DNA of 64,000 nucleotides from Tribonema minus. Its lineage: Eukaryota > Sar > Xanthophyceae > Tribonematales > Tribonemataceae. Positions within the stretch are counted from its first letter, which is position 1, and every line of letters begins with the position of its first letter. Positions 40,601 to 53,300 of the stretch are shown here, piece after piece. Both the position numbers and the translations under genes were made by a program. The notes beneath the pieces were generated by a model. That model was given only the letters and a program-made list of their open reading frames with translations. It searched no databases and had not been told where the DNA came from. Location: the NCBI GenBank assembly GCA_017506865.1, contig JAFCMP010000511.1, positions 310,001 through 374,000 on the forward strand. Direction: 5' to 3'.

Positions 40601-43600
40601 GGCGCTCACTGCGAACAGCCCCAGCGACACGATGCCCTCGGGCAGCGCCGCCTCTACGCTAGTACCAACTCTAGACCCAACCTCAACCCTAACCCTAATC
40701 TTAACCCTATCCAGACTGCAGTCCTCACCTCGAGCAGACGGTCCGCAATGAGGACGTGCTTGGCGGCGAGCGCGCCGCGCACATGCACGCAAACCCTAAA
40801 CCTAATTTCCTAACCCTACCGCGATGATGCTCAGTCATCACCCCGAGCAGCCGGTCCGCGATGAGGCCGTGCTTGGCGGCGAGCGCGCCGCGCACGCGCG
40901 CGAGCCCTAACCCTAGACTCAACTCTAACCCTAGCCCTGACCTCCCAATCCTACCGCAATGATGCTCAGTCATCACCTCGAGCAGCCGGTCCGCGATGAG
41001 GCCGTGCTTGGTGGCGAGCGCGCCGCGCACGCGCGCGAACCCTAACCCTAGACTCAACTCTAACCCTAGCCCTGACCTCCCAACCCTACCGCAATGATGC
41101 TCAGTCATCACCTCGAGCAGCCGGTCCGCGATGAGGCCGTGCTTGGCGGTGAGCGCGCCGCGCACGCGCGCGAACCCTCACACTAGACCCAACTCTAACC
41201 CTAGCCCTGACCTCCCAACCCTACCGCAATGATGATCATATCACCTCGAGCAGCCGGTCCGCGATGAGGCCGTGCTTGGCGGCGAGCGCGCCGCGCACGC
41301 GCGCGGCGCTCACTGCGAACAGCCCCAGCGACACGATGCCCTCGGGCAGCGCCGCCTCCACGGCGGCGCGCTGCGCGCGGTGCTCCTCAATGAGCGCGCG
41401 CGCGTCGTCGAACGCAAACGTCAGCGCTCCGTCATCGTCACCCGCCGCGCCGGCGTCCTCATCGGTTACGGCGGTTACGGAGGGTTCCTCGACAACGCTT
41501 GCTGAGCCGCTGATGCCGCCGGGCTGCGCGAGCGCCGCCTCCGTGCGCGCCAGGTACTCCTCGACGTCCAGGCTCAGGAACTCGGCGAGCGGCTCGAAGG
41601 TCGCGAGGTAGGCGGCGGCGGGCGCGGTGGCGGCGTCGAGCGCGGCCTGCGCCTGAGGGTGCGTCGCGGCGCAGGTAGGTATGTGTTGTCAGCGAGCCAG
41701 GTACATATAATTTCTGCAAGATAGGTGCGTGTTGTTTTAAAAACAGTAGGTACGTACAGTTTCAGCAAGGTAGGTACGTATAGTTTTTTGTTCGTTGATT
41801 ATGGTACAGCCTGCACGAGATGCGGATAGGTATGTAGCTGTAGCATGTAGCACCATGGCGTAGCAGAGATCATGAAAAGAATATCATGGCGGCGGCGGGA
41901 GGCCCGTATTGCCAACTCTGAATCAGCGCAGAAATGCAAGGAATCCGATCTAGCGTGCGCACAAGCGCAGGATATTAGCACCAGTGCTGCAGATGGCAAT
42001 GGCGCTTGTCAACAGGACGATGGCACGAGTGGCAGCAGCAGAGCAACTGGAGACGGACGCGCAGCGCACAAACGCAAGAGGGTACAGAATGACGGTTGGT
42101 CAATTTCCGATCAAACAGGCGAAGGGGAGCACACGGGCGGGCAAAGTGCAGTCAAGCGCTCTAGAACAGGTCATAACAGTCTGGAACAGCAACGTCTGAT
42201 GCTAGACGACGAAGCTGGAGGTGGAGGCAGTGCGGACCCGGAGTACAAGTGCAACTTATGCGACCTCGTGGTGAAGAAGGGCATGTCGCTGCTCTCGTTA
42301 CAGCAGAGGTTAAACGCCCACATCGCGGCGAAGCACCAGCGCAAACACCACAGTGGGACAGCAACAACGTTCCTGGAGCGCTCCGACCTCAGCACCTCGC
42401 ACTTGCAAACCATCTACACCGAGTGTGCCTTGTGCAAAAACCTGTTTCATGCCAACAAGACATTCAGAGTGGACAGCAGCGATGCCAGCGCGGGCAAGCA
42501 CTGCCGCAACTGCAGGCCTATCACTTCACCCGCTGCAGTGGCGGCAACACTGTCAACAACAGCATCAGCAGCACCGCCAGCACCTGATGCATCGACGGCA
42601 ACAGCTACCACGTCGCTGCCACAGCAGCAACCGGCGTGCACACCCATCGGCAACCCCTACGTAAAGGGACCAGCGCACGCAGCAGGCACCTGCTGCTCAG
42701 GCTGGTGGCAGCAGCTCCTCCGGCAGCTCAAAGAGGCCGGAACGCGGGGGCAGCAGTGCTACACGAGGGGGTCGGGGTCGCAGTGGAGGGCGCGGACGTG
42801 GCAATGGAGGACGCGTTCGCAGCGGCAGCAATGATGCAGACATCAGCAGTAGCAGAGCGACTAGCGGCAGCAGAACCGGAGGCGGCAGCAGCAGCGGTGC
42901 CGGGGGCGGCAGTGCAGCCGGTACTAAGGACAGCGGCGCTGGCAACGGCCGCAGCAGTGATGCCAGCAGCCGCAGCGGCGGTGCTAGCAACAGCGGCAGT
43001 GGCGCGCGAACTCAAAACGGCCGCGGTGGCCGTGGCAGCGGTCGCAGCAGCGACAGCGGCGGACGAGGCTGTGGTCGTGGCGGCCGCGGCGGAGGCGGAG
43101 GGGGCCACAGAGCGGCAGGTGCGGCGACAGCAGCGGCAGCGCCAGGCCCTGCAGGCGCAGCAGGTGGGGCAGGTGGGCTTTTCACGTGGACCATCTCAAC
43201 CCCCGCAGTCGCAGCAGTGCTTGACAGCATCAGCCTCGATGAGCTGTGCAAGCTGCAGTTCGCGACAACTAGAAGCCTTGCTAGACCACGCAATCGTCGC
43301 TATGTGGGAGCTGCACTGGAGAACGCAGCAACACATCTGTTGGCACACACAATGACGATGTTCGTCAATGCGGCGCGGGAGCCAGATTCCGCAGGGCGGG
43401 TGCAGCGACTGCAAAGATCCACGATTCTACACCACCTCATGCCATCACTCATCACGTCCACCGATGGCGCACCTGGCATCACTCGCTCCGACAGAATCAG
43501 AATGTTGGCACGCGGTGAGCTTGACCGGTTGGTGCCAGTGCTCCTCGCACACGCGTGTGCGCACCGGCGCTGGCGCGCGCGCCAGCAAACGGAGGCAGCG

Positions 43601-46600
43601 ATCAACGCCTACGCCCTACAGTGCATGGGCACACGGGGGGGGCTACAGCAGGCAGCGCGTTTCCTTCAGCCCAAAACGGTGGCGATACCTGACGATGACT
43701 GCTTTGCCGCCATGCAGTCCAAACACCCCCCCGCTGCGCCAGGGGAACAACTCCATGAGCTATCCGGCATGGTTGATCAGCTTGTGGCGAAAGCAGCCGA
43801 CATGCCAGCAGAACTCAGCCTGTTACAGGGGGAGGGAATTGAGCCAGAGACGGTTGCCAAGCTCATCCAGCGAGCAAGCCCTTACAGTGGAGCAGGCCCA
43901 TCGGGGCTGCGCTACAGCCACCTGCAGGATGCGCTACGCACAAGCTGGGGACGGCATGAGTTTGCTGCTGTCCTCACACGGTGGCTTCAGACCGTTATGC
44001 GGGAGGCTGCGCGGCTGCCGGATGCCTTCTGGCAGTTGCATGGCGCGGGGCGCCTGACGCCACTTGCAGAACAACAGGAAGATGGTACAGCTAAGCAGCG
44101 GCCCATCGTTTGCGGCGAGGTGCTGCAGCGACTATGCACTTCGGTGTACGTGGCAGACCGCAAAGACTTCCTGGCGGAGCTCCTTGAGCCAGACGGGCAG
44201 TATGGGGTAGCCGTCTCAGCAGGAGCGGAGAAAGCGGCCATGGCCGGCAAACTCGCGTATGAGTTCGGTCACTGGCAGTTCATGCTGGACCTCAAGAATG
44301 CCTTCAACATGGTGTTCGTCCTGGCGGCAGCGGAATGGGTTGCAGCACAGCTGCCGGACTTCCTCGACTACTTCATCGGCACATACGTTCGCACTCGGCC
44401 ACGCCTGCTGTTCCAGCACGTCGACGGCTCCACGCGCATCATCATGTCTCAGCGCGGGTTTAAGCAGGGGGACCCCGCGGCACCGATGCTCTTCTGCGGC
44501 GCCATTGCTCAGTGCTTGAAACGGTTCAATGAGGCGGCGGCCGCGCAGCGCGCGCGGAGGCGGATGGGCGCCTACATGGACGATGCCAACGTCCGAACAG
44601 GCGCTTGCACGCTGACTCAGGATGACATACAGGCGGTGGCGCAGCTCAAACAATACTTTGCGGAGGTGGGGCTGGAGCTAAACCTCACCAAGTCACGCGC
44701 GCTGCCTGGCAGGGGGCATGTGGTGACAGACCACGAGCGGCAACTGCTGCAGCAGCTGGGCGTTCAGCTAGTGGGGGATACGGATGAAAATCAGAACCGT
44801 GGAGCTGTGTTGCTGGGGGTGCCGGTGGGCCACAGCAGCTTTGTGGACGCATGGCTGCGCAGGGAAGCGGGTGCAGGCGGGGCAGGGGCTCGATTTGCAG
44901 AGCGATGCGCGCGCCTGACATCTCCGAGGGCTATGTTCAGGTTACTGCGCTACTGCGTGGTGCCTCGCATGACGTACTGCCTGCGCACCATTCCCACTAC
45001 GCAGACAGCGCCAGCCGCCAAGGAGTGGGATCGGGTCACGCAGTGGGTGCTTGAGCACTCAATGGGCCTGCAGCCACCAGGCCAGACCTGGCGCCAGTTT
45101 GAGCAAAGTGGGGCCCACTTCCATCTGGCAGCGCACGGCCCAGCCTTACAGCAAGCGCGACTCCCAACACGGCATGGCGGCCTTGGCATTACCAGCGCCT
45201 GCGACATCGCTGATGCTGCGTATGTGGCGGGCACGTTGCAAGCGCTGCAACCAGCACTCTCTGGATGGGCGGGGGTGCTGCAGCAGGCGGCTCCTCAAGC
45301 GGCTGCAGACAACGCTGCTGAGGATGCGGCAACACAAGCGGCACCGGCAGCAGCGGCAGCAGCACCAGCACCAGCAGCATCAGCAGCGGCAACTGTTACA
45401 GCGGCAGCGGCGGTTGCCAGTGGAGGCGCGACCGCTCCGGCAGCGGCAACTGCATCAGCGGCTGGCCGCGCTTATGGCGCAGCCATTCCGGCAACACACG
45501 ACGCAGCTGCCGCTGGATCAGGGGCCGCGGCGGCAGCACAGGCGGCACCAGCGGCAGCAGCAGCAGCGGCGGCGCACGGCGCAACTACTCCGGCGGCAGC
45601 AGCAGCGGCGGCAGCAGCAGCTGCTCCAGCATCAGAGGCTGCTGCAGCAGCGGCAGCACATGTTGCACCTCAAGTGGCCTCGGCGGCATCACTAACTGCA
45701 GCATCAACAGCAGCGGCTGCGGGCATAGGCAACACAGCTGCTACAGGCCCTACTAGCCTAAGGGCTGCTGCAGCACCTGCAACAGGAGCAGCGTCGGCAG
45801 GCGGCGCCGCAACCGTGCCGGCTGCGACAGCGGCAATGGCGGTGGCAGCGGCCAATGCGGCAGGTGCTGCACCAACACCTGCGGCAGCAGCAACACCACT
45901 GGCAGCAGCAGCAACGGCAGGCGGCACAGCTGCAGCACCAGCGCACGCAGCAGCGGCAGCCGTCAATGCAGGCGCTGCGCGTTCCACACCAGCAATGCTA
46001 CAAGGCGCAGCAGCAGCAGAGGTGGCGCGCCTGCCCCTCATGCGGACGATCGCCACAGCTGCCACATCTCTACGTGCAGCAACAGGTGACAAGCTGGAAC
46101 ATATACTGCCACCAGCGCTAACGCCACTGCAGCAGCAACCACCTACGCAGCAGCCGCCGCTGCGGCCGACAGCAGGTGGTGGCACTGGTGCGGATGCTGC
46201 TTGCGTACTTGACGCCAGTGATCTGCATTTGCAGTGTAGCCTGAAGCGCCCCAATCAGAGTGCGCTTGCAGATGCCGTCGCTACCGAGCTTGCAGATAAG
46301 GTGGAGGCGGACCTGCAACAGCTGCCGCAGGGCACGCAACGCACGCAAGCACTTGCTCGATTCCGGTCGCAGCGCCACATGCACTCGATCGGCATGGCAT
46401 TCCTCAACGAGCCCATGTACTCCACAACGGCTTCGTTCGATGGCCTATCCTGGCAGCTGGCCGTCAAACGCGCCATCGGAGTAGAGGAGCAGACGGCAGG
46501 CTGCAAGCTGTGCGGGAAGTCGCCGGGCGGCACCCTGCATGCACGGCTGTGTCAAGCGCCACGCGTCAAGGCGCACGACACCATTGTCCACAATAGCATT

Positions 46601-49600
46601 AAGAGGGCCACGCAGCGCCTCCTGCGGCAATACCTCAAAACGGGACTGGTGGACGAGGACTACACGCCGTTTCTGGGGTCCGCCGGGCCGCCGGGGAGTC
46701 GCAGGATGGACATCGTGCTGCCTGCCGACGCCTTCCCGGTGACCGGCTACGACGACTCGACACGCCACCTACCGCTCATGGTGGACGTTACCTGCTTCGA
46801 GGCACAGGTGGCGTCGCGGGCGGCGAAGACTGCAGCAGACCCCGAGCGATGCTGCCGCGACCAAGAGGCCGCCAAGACTACCCACTATTCTGGTCATTAT
46901 GATCAGAATTGCTACAAACTTGCCACTTTGGCAATAGGGTCATTTGGCAGCATCGGGGAGCAGGGGCGGAAGCTGCTGGAGGCTGTGGCGACGGAGTATG
47001 CCAGCAGGATGTCAGTGCCCGGAGGAGCGCGCCCTAAAGCTCTCAAGGGCATCGCCCTGGCGCGCTTACGCTCGGCACTGTCGGCAGCGCTCCACATGGC
47101 GTACTCTGGCCGTGTCATGACACACATGGCAGAATCCAGGGGGGGGGGGCACATGGAGGAGGACGTAGGGGAGGACCCCGAGATGCCATTTGGCGGCGGC
47201 GGCGTTTGAGTGGTTGTCGTTGCGACACTTTCAGACTGTAATACGACATGTAGATTCCTTACAGCTAGATGCCAATCATCTGGGCTTTTTCGCGCCCTGA
47301 GCGAGAATTAATAAAAAGTACGTATAGTTCCAGCGAGGTAGGTTAGTATACTTTCAGCAAGATAGGTACGCATGTATCGCACAAAGATTGTACACCTTAC
47401 GCCGGCTTACGGACATTAGTGCCAGCTCTAGGTTGCTTACAACATCGCGTCGTGGCGGGGGCAGCCTCTAGCACTGGCCTGCACCTGCGGCGGGTATCAT
47501 CACAGAGGCACGTAGGCATAGGCATCTGCCCCAACCCTAAATCTAACCCTACCCCTAAACCTGACCTCAACCCTTACCCTAACCCATCAAGGTGCCGTGC
47601 ACGTGCGCATATTGTGTAATTCTAACTGATGCTGAGTTGTGGTTGGTTGCAATGTTGCTGATGAGAATGACCTTAATGCCCTTTATTACTGCACTGATGG
47701 CAAGTTCTATGAGCTGTAACGACCTTGTGCTGCCTTATCAAAGTCATGGCAAGAGGGAGGGCGAGCCCCTGGCTGCCTCAATTCCGAAGTACACACTTAC
47801 CCTCACCCGAACCCTTACCTTAACCCTAAGCCTGCACTGCGGCAGGCTTCACCACACAGGTAGGTGGGCATCAACCCTAAATCTGACCTTAATCCCAACC
47901 CGCATCCTAATCCTAATCCTAACCCTAACCCTATCCCTAACCCTAACCCCACCCTATCCCTAACCCTGAGAACAATACCTGCTCGCGCAGCTCCGCGGCC
48001 CAGTCCGCCCCCCCGTGCACCCCCGCGACGACCGGCTCGTGGCTCCAGAACAGCCGCCGCATCACGCAGCGCTCCACGCGCGGCACGCCGCGCGTCGCCG
48101 CCAGCCCCCTGTCCAGCGCCGCCAGCGCCGCCTCCGCGAACGCCTCCGGCCGGTGCGCGTACGCGAACCGCTGCTGCTGCAGCTGCGGCGGCGGCGGTGG
48201 CGGCGGCGGCGGCGCGGCGCCCGATGCTGCTGCCGCCGCCGGCGCCGCCGCGGTTGCGATGATCTCGAGCGTGAACAGCGGGGTGCGCAGGGGGCGCAGC
48301 GGCGGCGGCGGCGGCGCGAGGGCGGCGGCGGTGGCGTCGCCGCGCGCGGGCGGCGGCAGCAGCGATGGCGGCGGGAGCGCCACCTCGACGTCGTTGCTCG
48401 CGCGCACGACGACCTGCGGAATTGGAAAAGAAAGTGCGGAGGAGCGCGGCGCGATGAGCGCCACAGTGCGCGTTGCACTTCACAATTTACTGCCATGTAA
48501 GAACTTCACTTTATATTTGCGTGTGCGCGCTACTAGGACATGACTGGCCGGCTCGACGGCGAAGACCAGGGTCTGTGGCCCTGGTCGTCGAAGGTCGAGC
48601 ACGAAGTGTGTCTGGCGTGTCGCTGCGCGGCGGCATGCCGCGGCAGTGCTTAGCCAGCGCGCAGTGGTACAGCGTGGTGAACAGTGTCGGTACTGGCGGA
48701 AGGCGGACTAGTACCCAGAGAGAGCACTTGCATTGAGCTACAACGGCACACAGCATAGTGTACCCCGCCCCCCCCCCCCCCCCCCCCCCGTACGGAACAT
48801 GTACAACGCAGACAACCCGTTGTGATCTGTACTGCGATTACCTAGAACAACAGCTCATATGCGCAGGCAACAAGTATGCAATGACGCAGATGAAAGCTCG
48901 CAATGATCCTGCAGGACAGCATGCATCGAAGGCTGGTCGTGCATTGATGATACGACTTCGACTTCAAAGGCACATGCAGGCGCGAGCTACGCCCACATGC
49001 GTGCACAGCGCGTGCGCTCTGAATGCCAGTTTTAATGGTAAAATTCCAACTTGAAAGGCTCACATGCAGCGCTGCTCTGCTCACCTGGTGCAGGCATGCG
49101 CGCTGCACCCGCACCCTCAACACCAACTTCAATTGTGACACTTAAACTTCAACTTCAACACCACTTGCAGCGCCCGTCTCACCCGGTGCAGGCACGCGCG
49201 TGCAGGGTGACGACGTACTCACGCCCTCAACATCAATATCAACTTCAACTTCAACACCACGAACAGTGCCGTGTCTCACCCGGTGCAGGCATGCGCGCTG
49301 CAGGAAGACGACGTACACTCAAGCCCTCAACATCACCTTCAACTATGACACTTCAACTTCAATTTCAATGGCACATGCAGCACTGTGCTGCTCACCAGGT
49401 GCATTCTCGCGCGCTGTGCTCCCGCCCTAAACTTCACTGAATGCCGTAAATTGAACTTCAATTTCAACACCACGAGCATTGCTCACCCGGTGCAGGCACG
49501 CGCGCTGCAGAGACGATGTACTCGCGCCCTCAACATCAACTTCAATGCTTCAAGTTGAACTTCAGTTTTAACAGCACGTGCAGCACTGCTCACCCGGTGC

Positions 49601-50312
49601 AGGCACGTGCGCTGCAGGAAGACGACGTACTCGCGCCCTCAACACTCCGACTCCAACACTAGAACTTCAACTCCATTGGCACACCGTGCAGGCTCACGCC
49701 CGCTGTCCTCTCGCCCTAACCTACAACTTCAGTGACCACACTTCAACTTCAAGTTGAACACCACGCATCTCACCCGGTGCAGGCACGCGCGCTGCAGGAA
49801 GACGACGTACTCGCGCAGGCTGTCTGCGGCCATTGCGCGCAGCGCGTCCTGCATGCAGGTAAAACTTCAACTTCAACATCACAAAAACTTCAACTTCAAC
49901 ATCTCGGTCCGTGTCTCACCCGGTGCAGGCACGCGCGCTGCAGGAAGACGACGTACTCGCGCAGGCTGTCGGCGGCCATTGCGCGCAGCGCATCCTGCAT
50001 GCAGGTATTCAACTTCAACAACATCACAAAAACTTCAACTTCAACATCTCGGTCCGTGTCTCACCCGGTGCAGGCACGCGCGCTGCAGGAAGACGACGTA
50101 CTCGCGCAGGCTGTCCGCGGCCATCGCGCGCAGCGCGTCCTGCATGAGGAGGTTCAGATACCGCAGAAACGCGCGCAGCTTGGAGTGCCGGTACACCTCC
50201 TCCGACGCCTCCTCGAGGTTGAACCAGCCCTTGCGCACGTCGCGCAGGTGCAGCCGCACGAGCGCGACGATCGCCGGCGCCCACTGCTCGCGCAGCGCCG
50301 ACGCGACGGCCT

Positions 50313-50349
<37 letters not shown>

Positions 50350-53300
50350 GCGCGGCGGCGGCAGCGGCAGTGGGTGTGAGCAAGCAGCATTGAGCGCGCA
50401 GGCAACTGATCACATGCGAGGGTATGAGACAGCGGCGGCGGCGGCGGCAGCGGCAGCCGCCGACATCAGCGCGCAGCATCCAGCGCGGCGGCGGCAGTTC
50501 TTGTGGCAGCACATGTCAGTGCCCAATCTAGCACGGCGGCAGCCAATTGGAAACCTGCAAGCCAGACAAAAACACCAAAGGTGCAAGCAAGGCACTCCAT
50601 TGTGCCCAACAAGGTGTGTGCTCTGTTCCTTAGGGTTAGGGTTAGGTTTAGGGTTAGGGTTAGAGCAGTGCACCAGTCCAGCCCACATTTTGCTTCCGTC
50701 GAGAGGCGACGCTTTCCGTCTTCTCTGTGCGGCACCGTGCCGCCGCGGCACGCAAGCGTCACTGCGCACACGAGTGGCAGCAGCAGCACAACATAACTCT
50801 TTATATAAATGAATGACAGATCTGCCAGCAGCGGAACGCGCCGAGCGCTGCCACCGCATGAGCGCTGCCCCCCATCTGCGGCGCCCGCGCCTGCCCCCCC
50901 AAAAGAGAAAACCATGCCTGCCCCCTAAAAGGGAAAACTGCCAGCGATAATGTGTGACATACTGTCGAAAGCCCCCTCTTGTATGACGAGAAGTGACCTG
51001 TCAGCAGTGGAATTTGCCTGCGCTTGCCCCTCACGAAGGGAACTGCCAGCATTCATGTGGAAGTACCTGTTACCAATCATGAAGCAAGTGTATCAAACCA
51101 GGAGAACTGTTAGCGGCGCGCCGAGCGCTGCCGCCGCATGGACGCTGCCCCCCACCTGCGTTGCCTGCGCCTGCGCCGCTGCGAACTCCTCGAGGCGCAC
51201 GCTCTTGTAACGTAAACTTTTAACTAATAAGTCAAAAATCATGCGCGCTGAGCACTGCCACCGCATGAGCGCTGCGCCCTCACCTGCGTCGCCTGCGCCT
51301 GCACCACGGCAAAACTCCTCGAGGCGCACGCACTTAGGCCGCTATCATCCACAATCAATATTGAAGCATATTTACAATAAATCATGAAGCACGCATGTGA
51401 AACCAGGAGAACTGTTGGCGGCGTATTGAGCGCTGTCACAGTATGAGCTCTGCCCCCTCACCTGCGTCGCCTGCGCCTGCGCCGCGGCAAACTCCTCGAG
51501 GCGCACGCTCTTGGGCGTGGTGTGGTACAGGCGCAGCGCCGCCATGCGCAGGCACTCGCCGCGCGCCGCCACAATGATGCGAACGACTTCCGGCCGCGTG
51601 AGGAAACTCGCGAATCTGCACGAGCATGAATCCAAAGTTGTCGAGTCAGGCAGCCACAGCGTGCACTTGAGGTATGTATCAGAGTAGAGTGAAGTTTCAT
51701 GCATGGTCAGGCGCAGCGCCGCCATGCGCAGGCACTCGCCGCGCGCCACCACGATGATGCGCGCCACCTCCGGCGGCGTCAGGAAGCTCGCAAACCTGCG
51801 AGGGATTCGCGTGCAAGCATCCAGCTTCGCATCAGGCAGCCGCAGCAGTATTCAAATTAGCGTGAATTGAAGTAGCGAGGGCGGGCAAAGTGAGGTACTT
51901 GCTGCGCGCTGCTACAATGATGCGCACGGCCCACGGCCCTGTGAGGAAACTCGCGAACCTGCATGGGCGTGCTTTTGGCAGGGTTGCATCAGGCAGCCAC
52001 AGTGTACTTAAACTTTGATAATGCGCACGACTCCCGCCGCGTGAGGAAGCTTGCAAACCTGCGCAGGCGGGCGAGGCGCGAGCGTGCAGTTGACATTTCA
52101 GGCAGCCACACCGCGCTTGAAGTCTGATCTGACGATGCAGGGCGCGCAAGGGAGCTCGCGAACCTGCGCGGGAGGCGCGCGCGTGCATTCGACAGCAGCA
52201 GCAGCAGTCCCCCCCCCCCCCCCCCCATAACAGGCAGCGCGGCGCTGGGCGCACACTGCAACACACATCACCACTTCCCCAGCCCCAAGGCCCCCAAACG
52301 AGCAGCAGCGCTCGCCACGCACCTGAACTCCCCAGCGCGCTCGTCATACGCTGCCGCCGCCGCCGCCGCCGCCGCGGCGTCACCCCCGCGCAGCAGCGGC
52401 AGCGCGGCGGCGTGCGGCGGCGCGGCCGAGGGCTGCAGGTCCGAGGGCAGCACCAGCTCGGCGAGCATCGCTGCGGCGGGGTCGCGCGCGGGGCCGCGCA
52501 GCGCGCGCGCCCGCCGCACGGCGTGCGCGAGCGCGAGCCCGTTCATGGCGCGCAGGTAGTCGAGGTTGACCTGCAGAAGCGGCGGCGCACGCGCGGGGGC
52601 AATTTCAGATGCCACCATACGGTGCAATTTCATATTACCAACATACCCTCATAAAAAGCAGCTCGGCCCGTTCATCGCGCGCAGGTAGTCGAGGTTGACC
52701 TGCGTTTGGGCGCACGCGCTTTAGGGTTAGAGTCAGAGCGCACGTGCTCGCTGCGACTTGATTAGAACATGGTGCTTTGCGGTGGGTGACGGTGTTTTAG
52801 ACGAGGTTGGCCTGCGGAAGCGGCGGCGCACGCGCGGGCGCAAGATTCAGATACCAACATACCCTCAGCAAAAGCAAATCGAGCCTGTTCATCGCGCAGG
52901 TAGTCGAGGTTGACCTGCGCAGCGGCGCGCACGCGCGGGCGCAATTTCAGGTACCAATATACTCTCATAACGAGCAGGCCGAGCCCGTTCATGGCGCGGA
53001 GGTTGTCGAGGTAGACCTGCGTTTGGGCGCACGCACTTAGGGTTAGAGCGCATGTGCCCAGTGCTACCCTATGAGAAGGTGGCGTTTTGCGACAGATGAT
53101 GGTGTTTCGGTTGAGGGCTGCGGCGTTTGACTCGCGAACGAGCCGCAGATGACATGGCCCAGTGTTTAGTTAGGGTTTGGGGTCAGGGTTTGGTTGGGTT
53201 TGAGGTAGGGTTAAGTCAGGGTTTATCCTGGGGCTACGGCATTGTGTTCAGCTAGCCATTCTGCACCGTGCGGCAACTTCGGGGCGCCGCCGCGCACTGT

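Larger units (their letters stand above)
41786..47317 (+). mobile_element. Non-LTR retrotransposon (LINE) with restriction-like endonuclease, in dynein intron 5
   Basis: A 5.5-kb element lies antisense to the dynein gene. It carries a short upstream ORF with a C2H2 zinc finger, then a long ORF with reverse transcriptase and a C-terminal CCHC knuckle plus restriction-like endonuclease. That domain order is known for R2-group LINEs. It ends TTAATAAAAA and is flanked by a 12-bp direct repeat (41774-41785 and 47318-47329), which I take as the target-site duplication. The main ORF is uninterrupted from 42665 to 47209, so the copy looks young. The insertion point is inside a local repeat built on GGTAGGTACGTATAGTTTCAGCAA (41660-41800, continuing at 47318-47380). 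The clade assignment rests on motifs, not on a tree. Confidence 0.88.

Noticed and set aside
42636-43355. A 239-codon Ala-rich ORF inside the LINE
   Set aside because: It is an alternative frame of the RGG-rich, triplet-like region that belongs to the main LINE frame; no domain is visible.
41786-47317. A host gene encoding a reverse transcriptase-like protein
   Set aside because: The flanking 12-bp direct repeat, the AATAAAAA end and the zinc finger / RT / endonuclease layout are those of a LINE, and it sits antisense in an intron.
51709-51797. A second version of dynein exon 3
   Set aside because: It matches only the first part of exon 3 and has no donor in the right place; the complete in-phase exon is 51462-51615.
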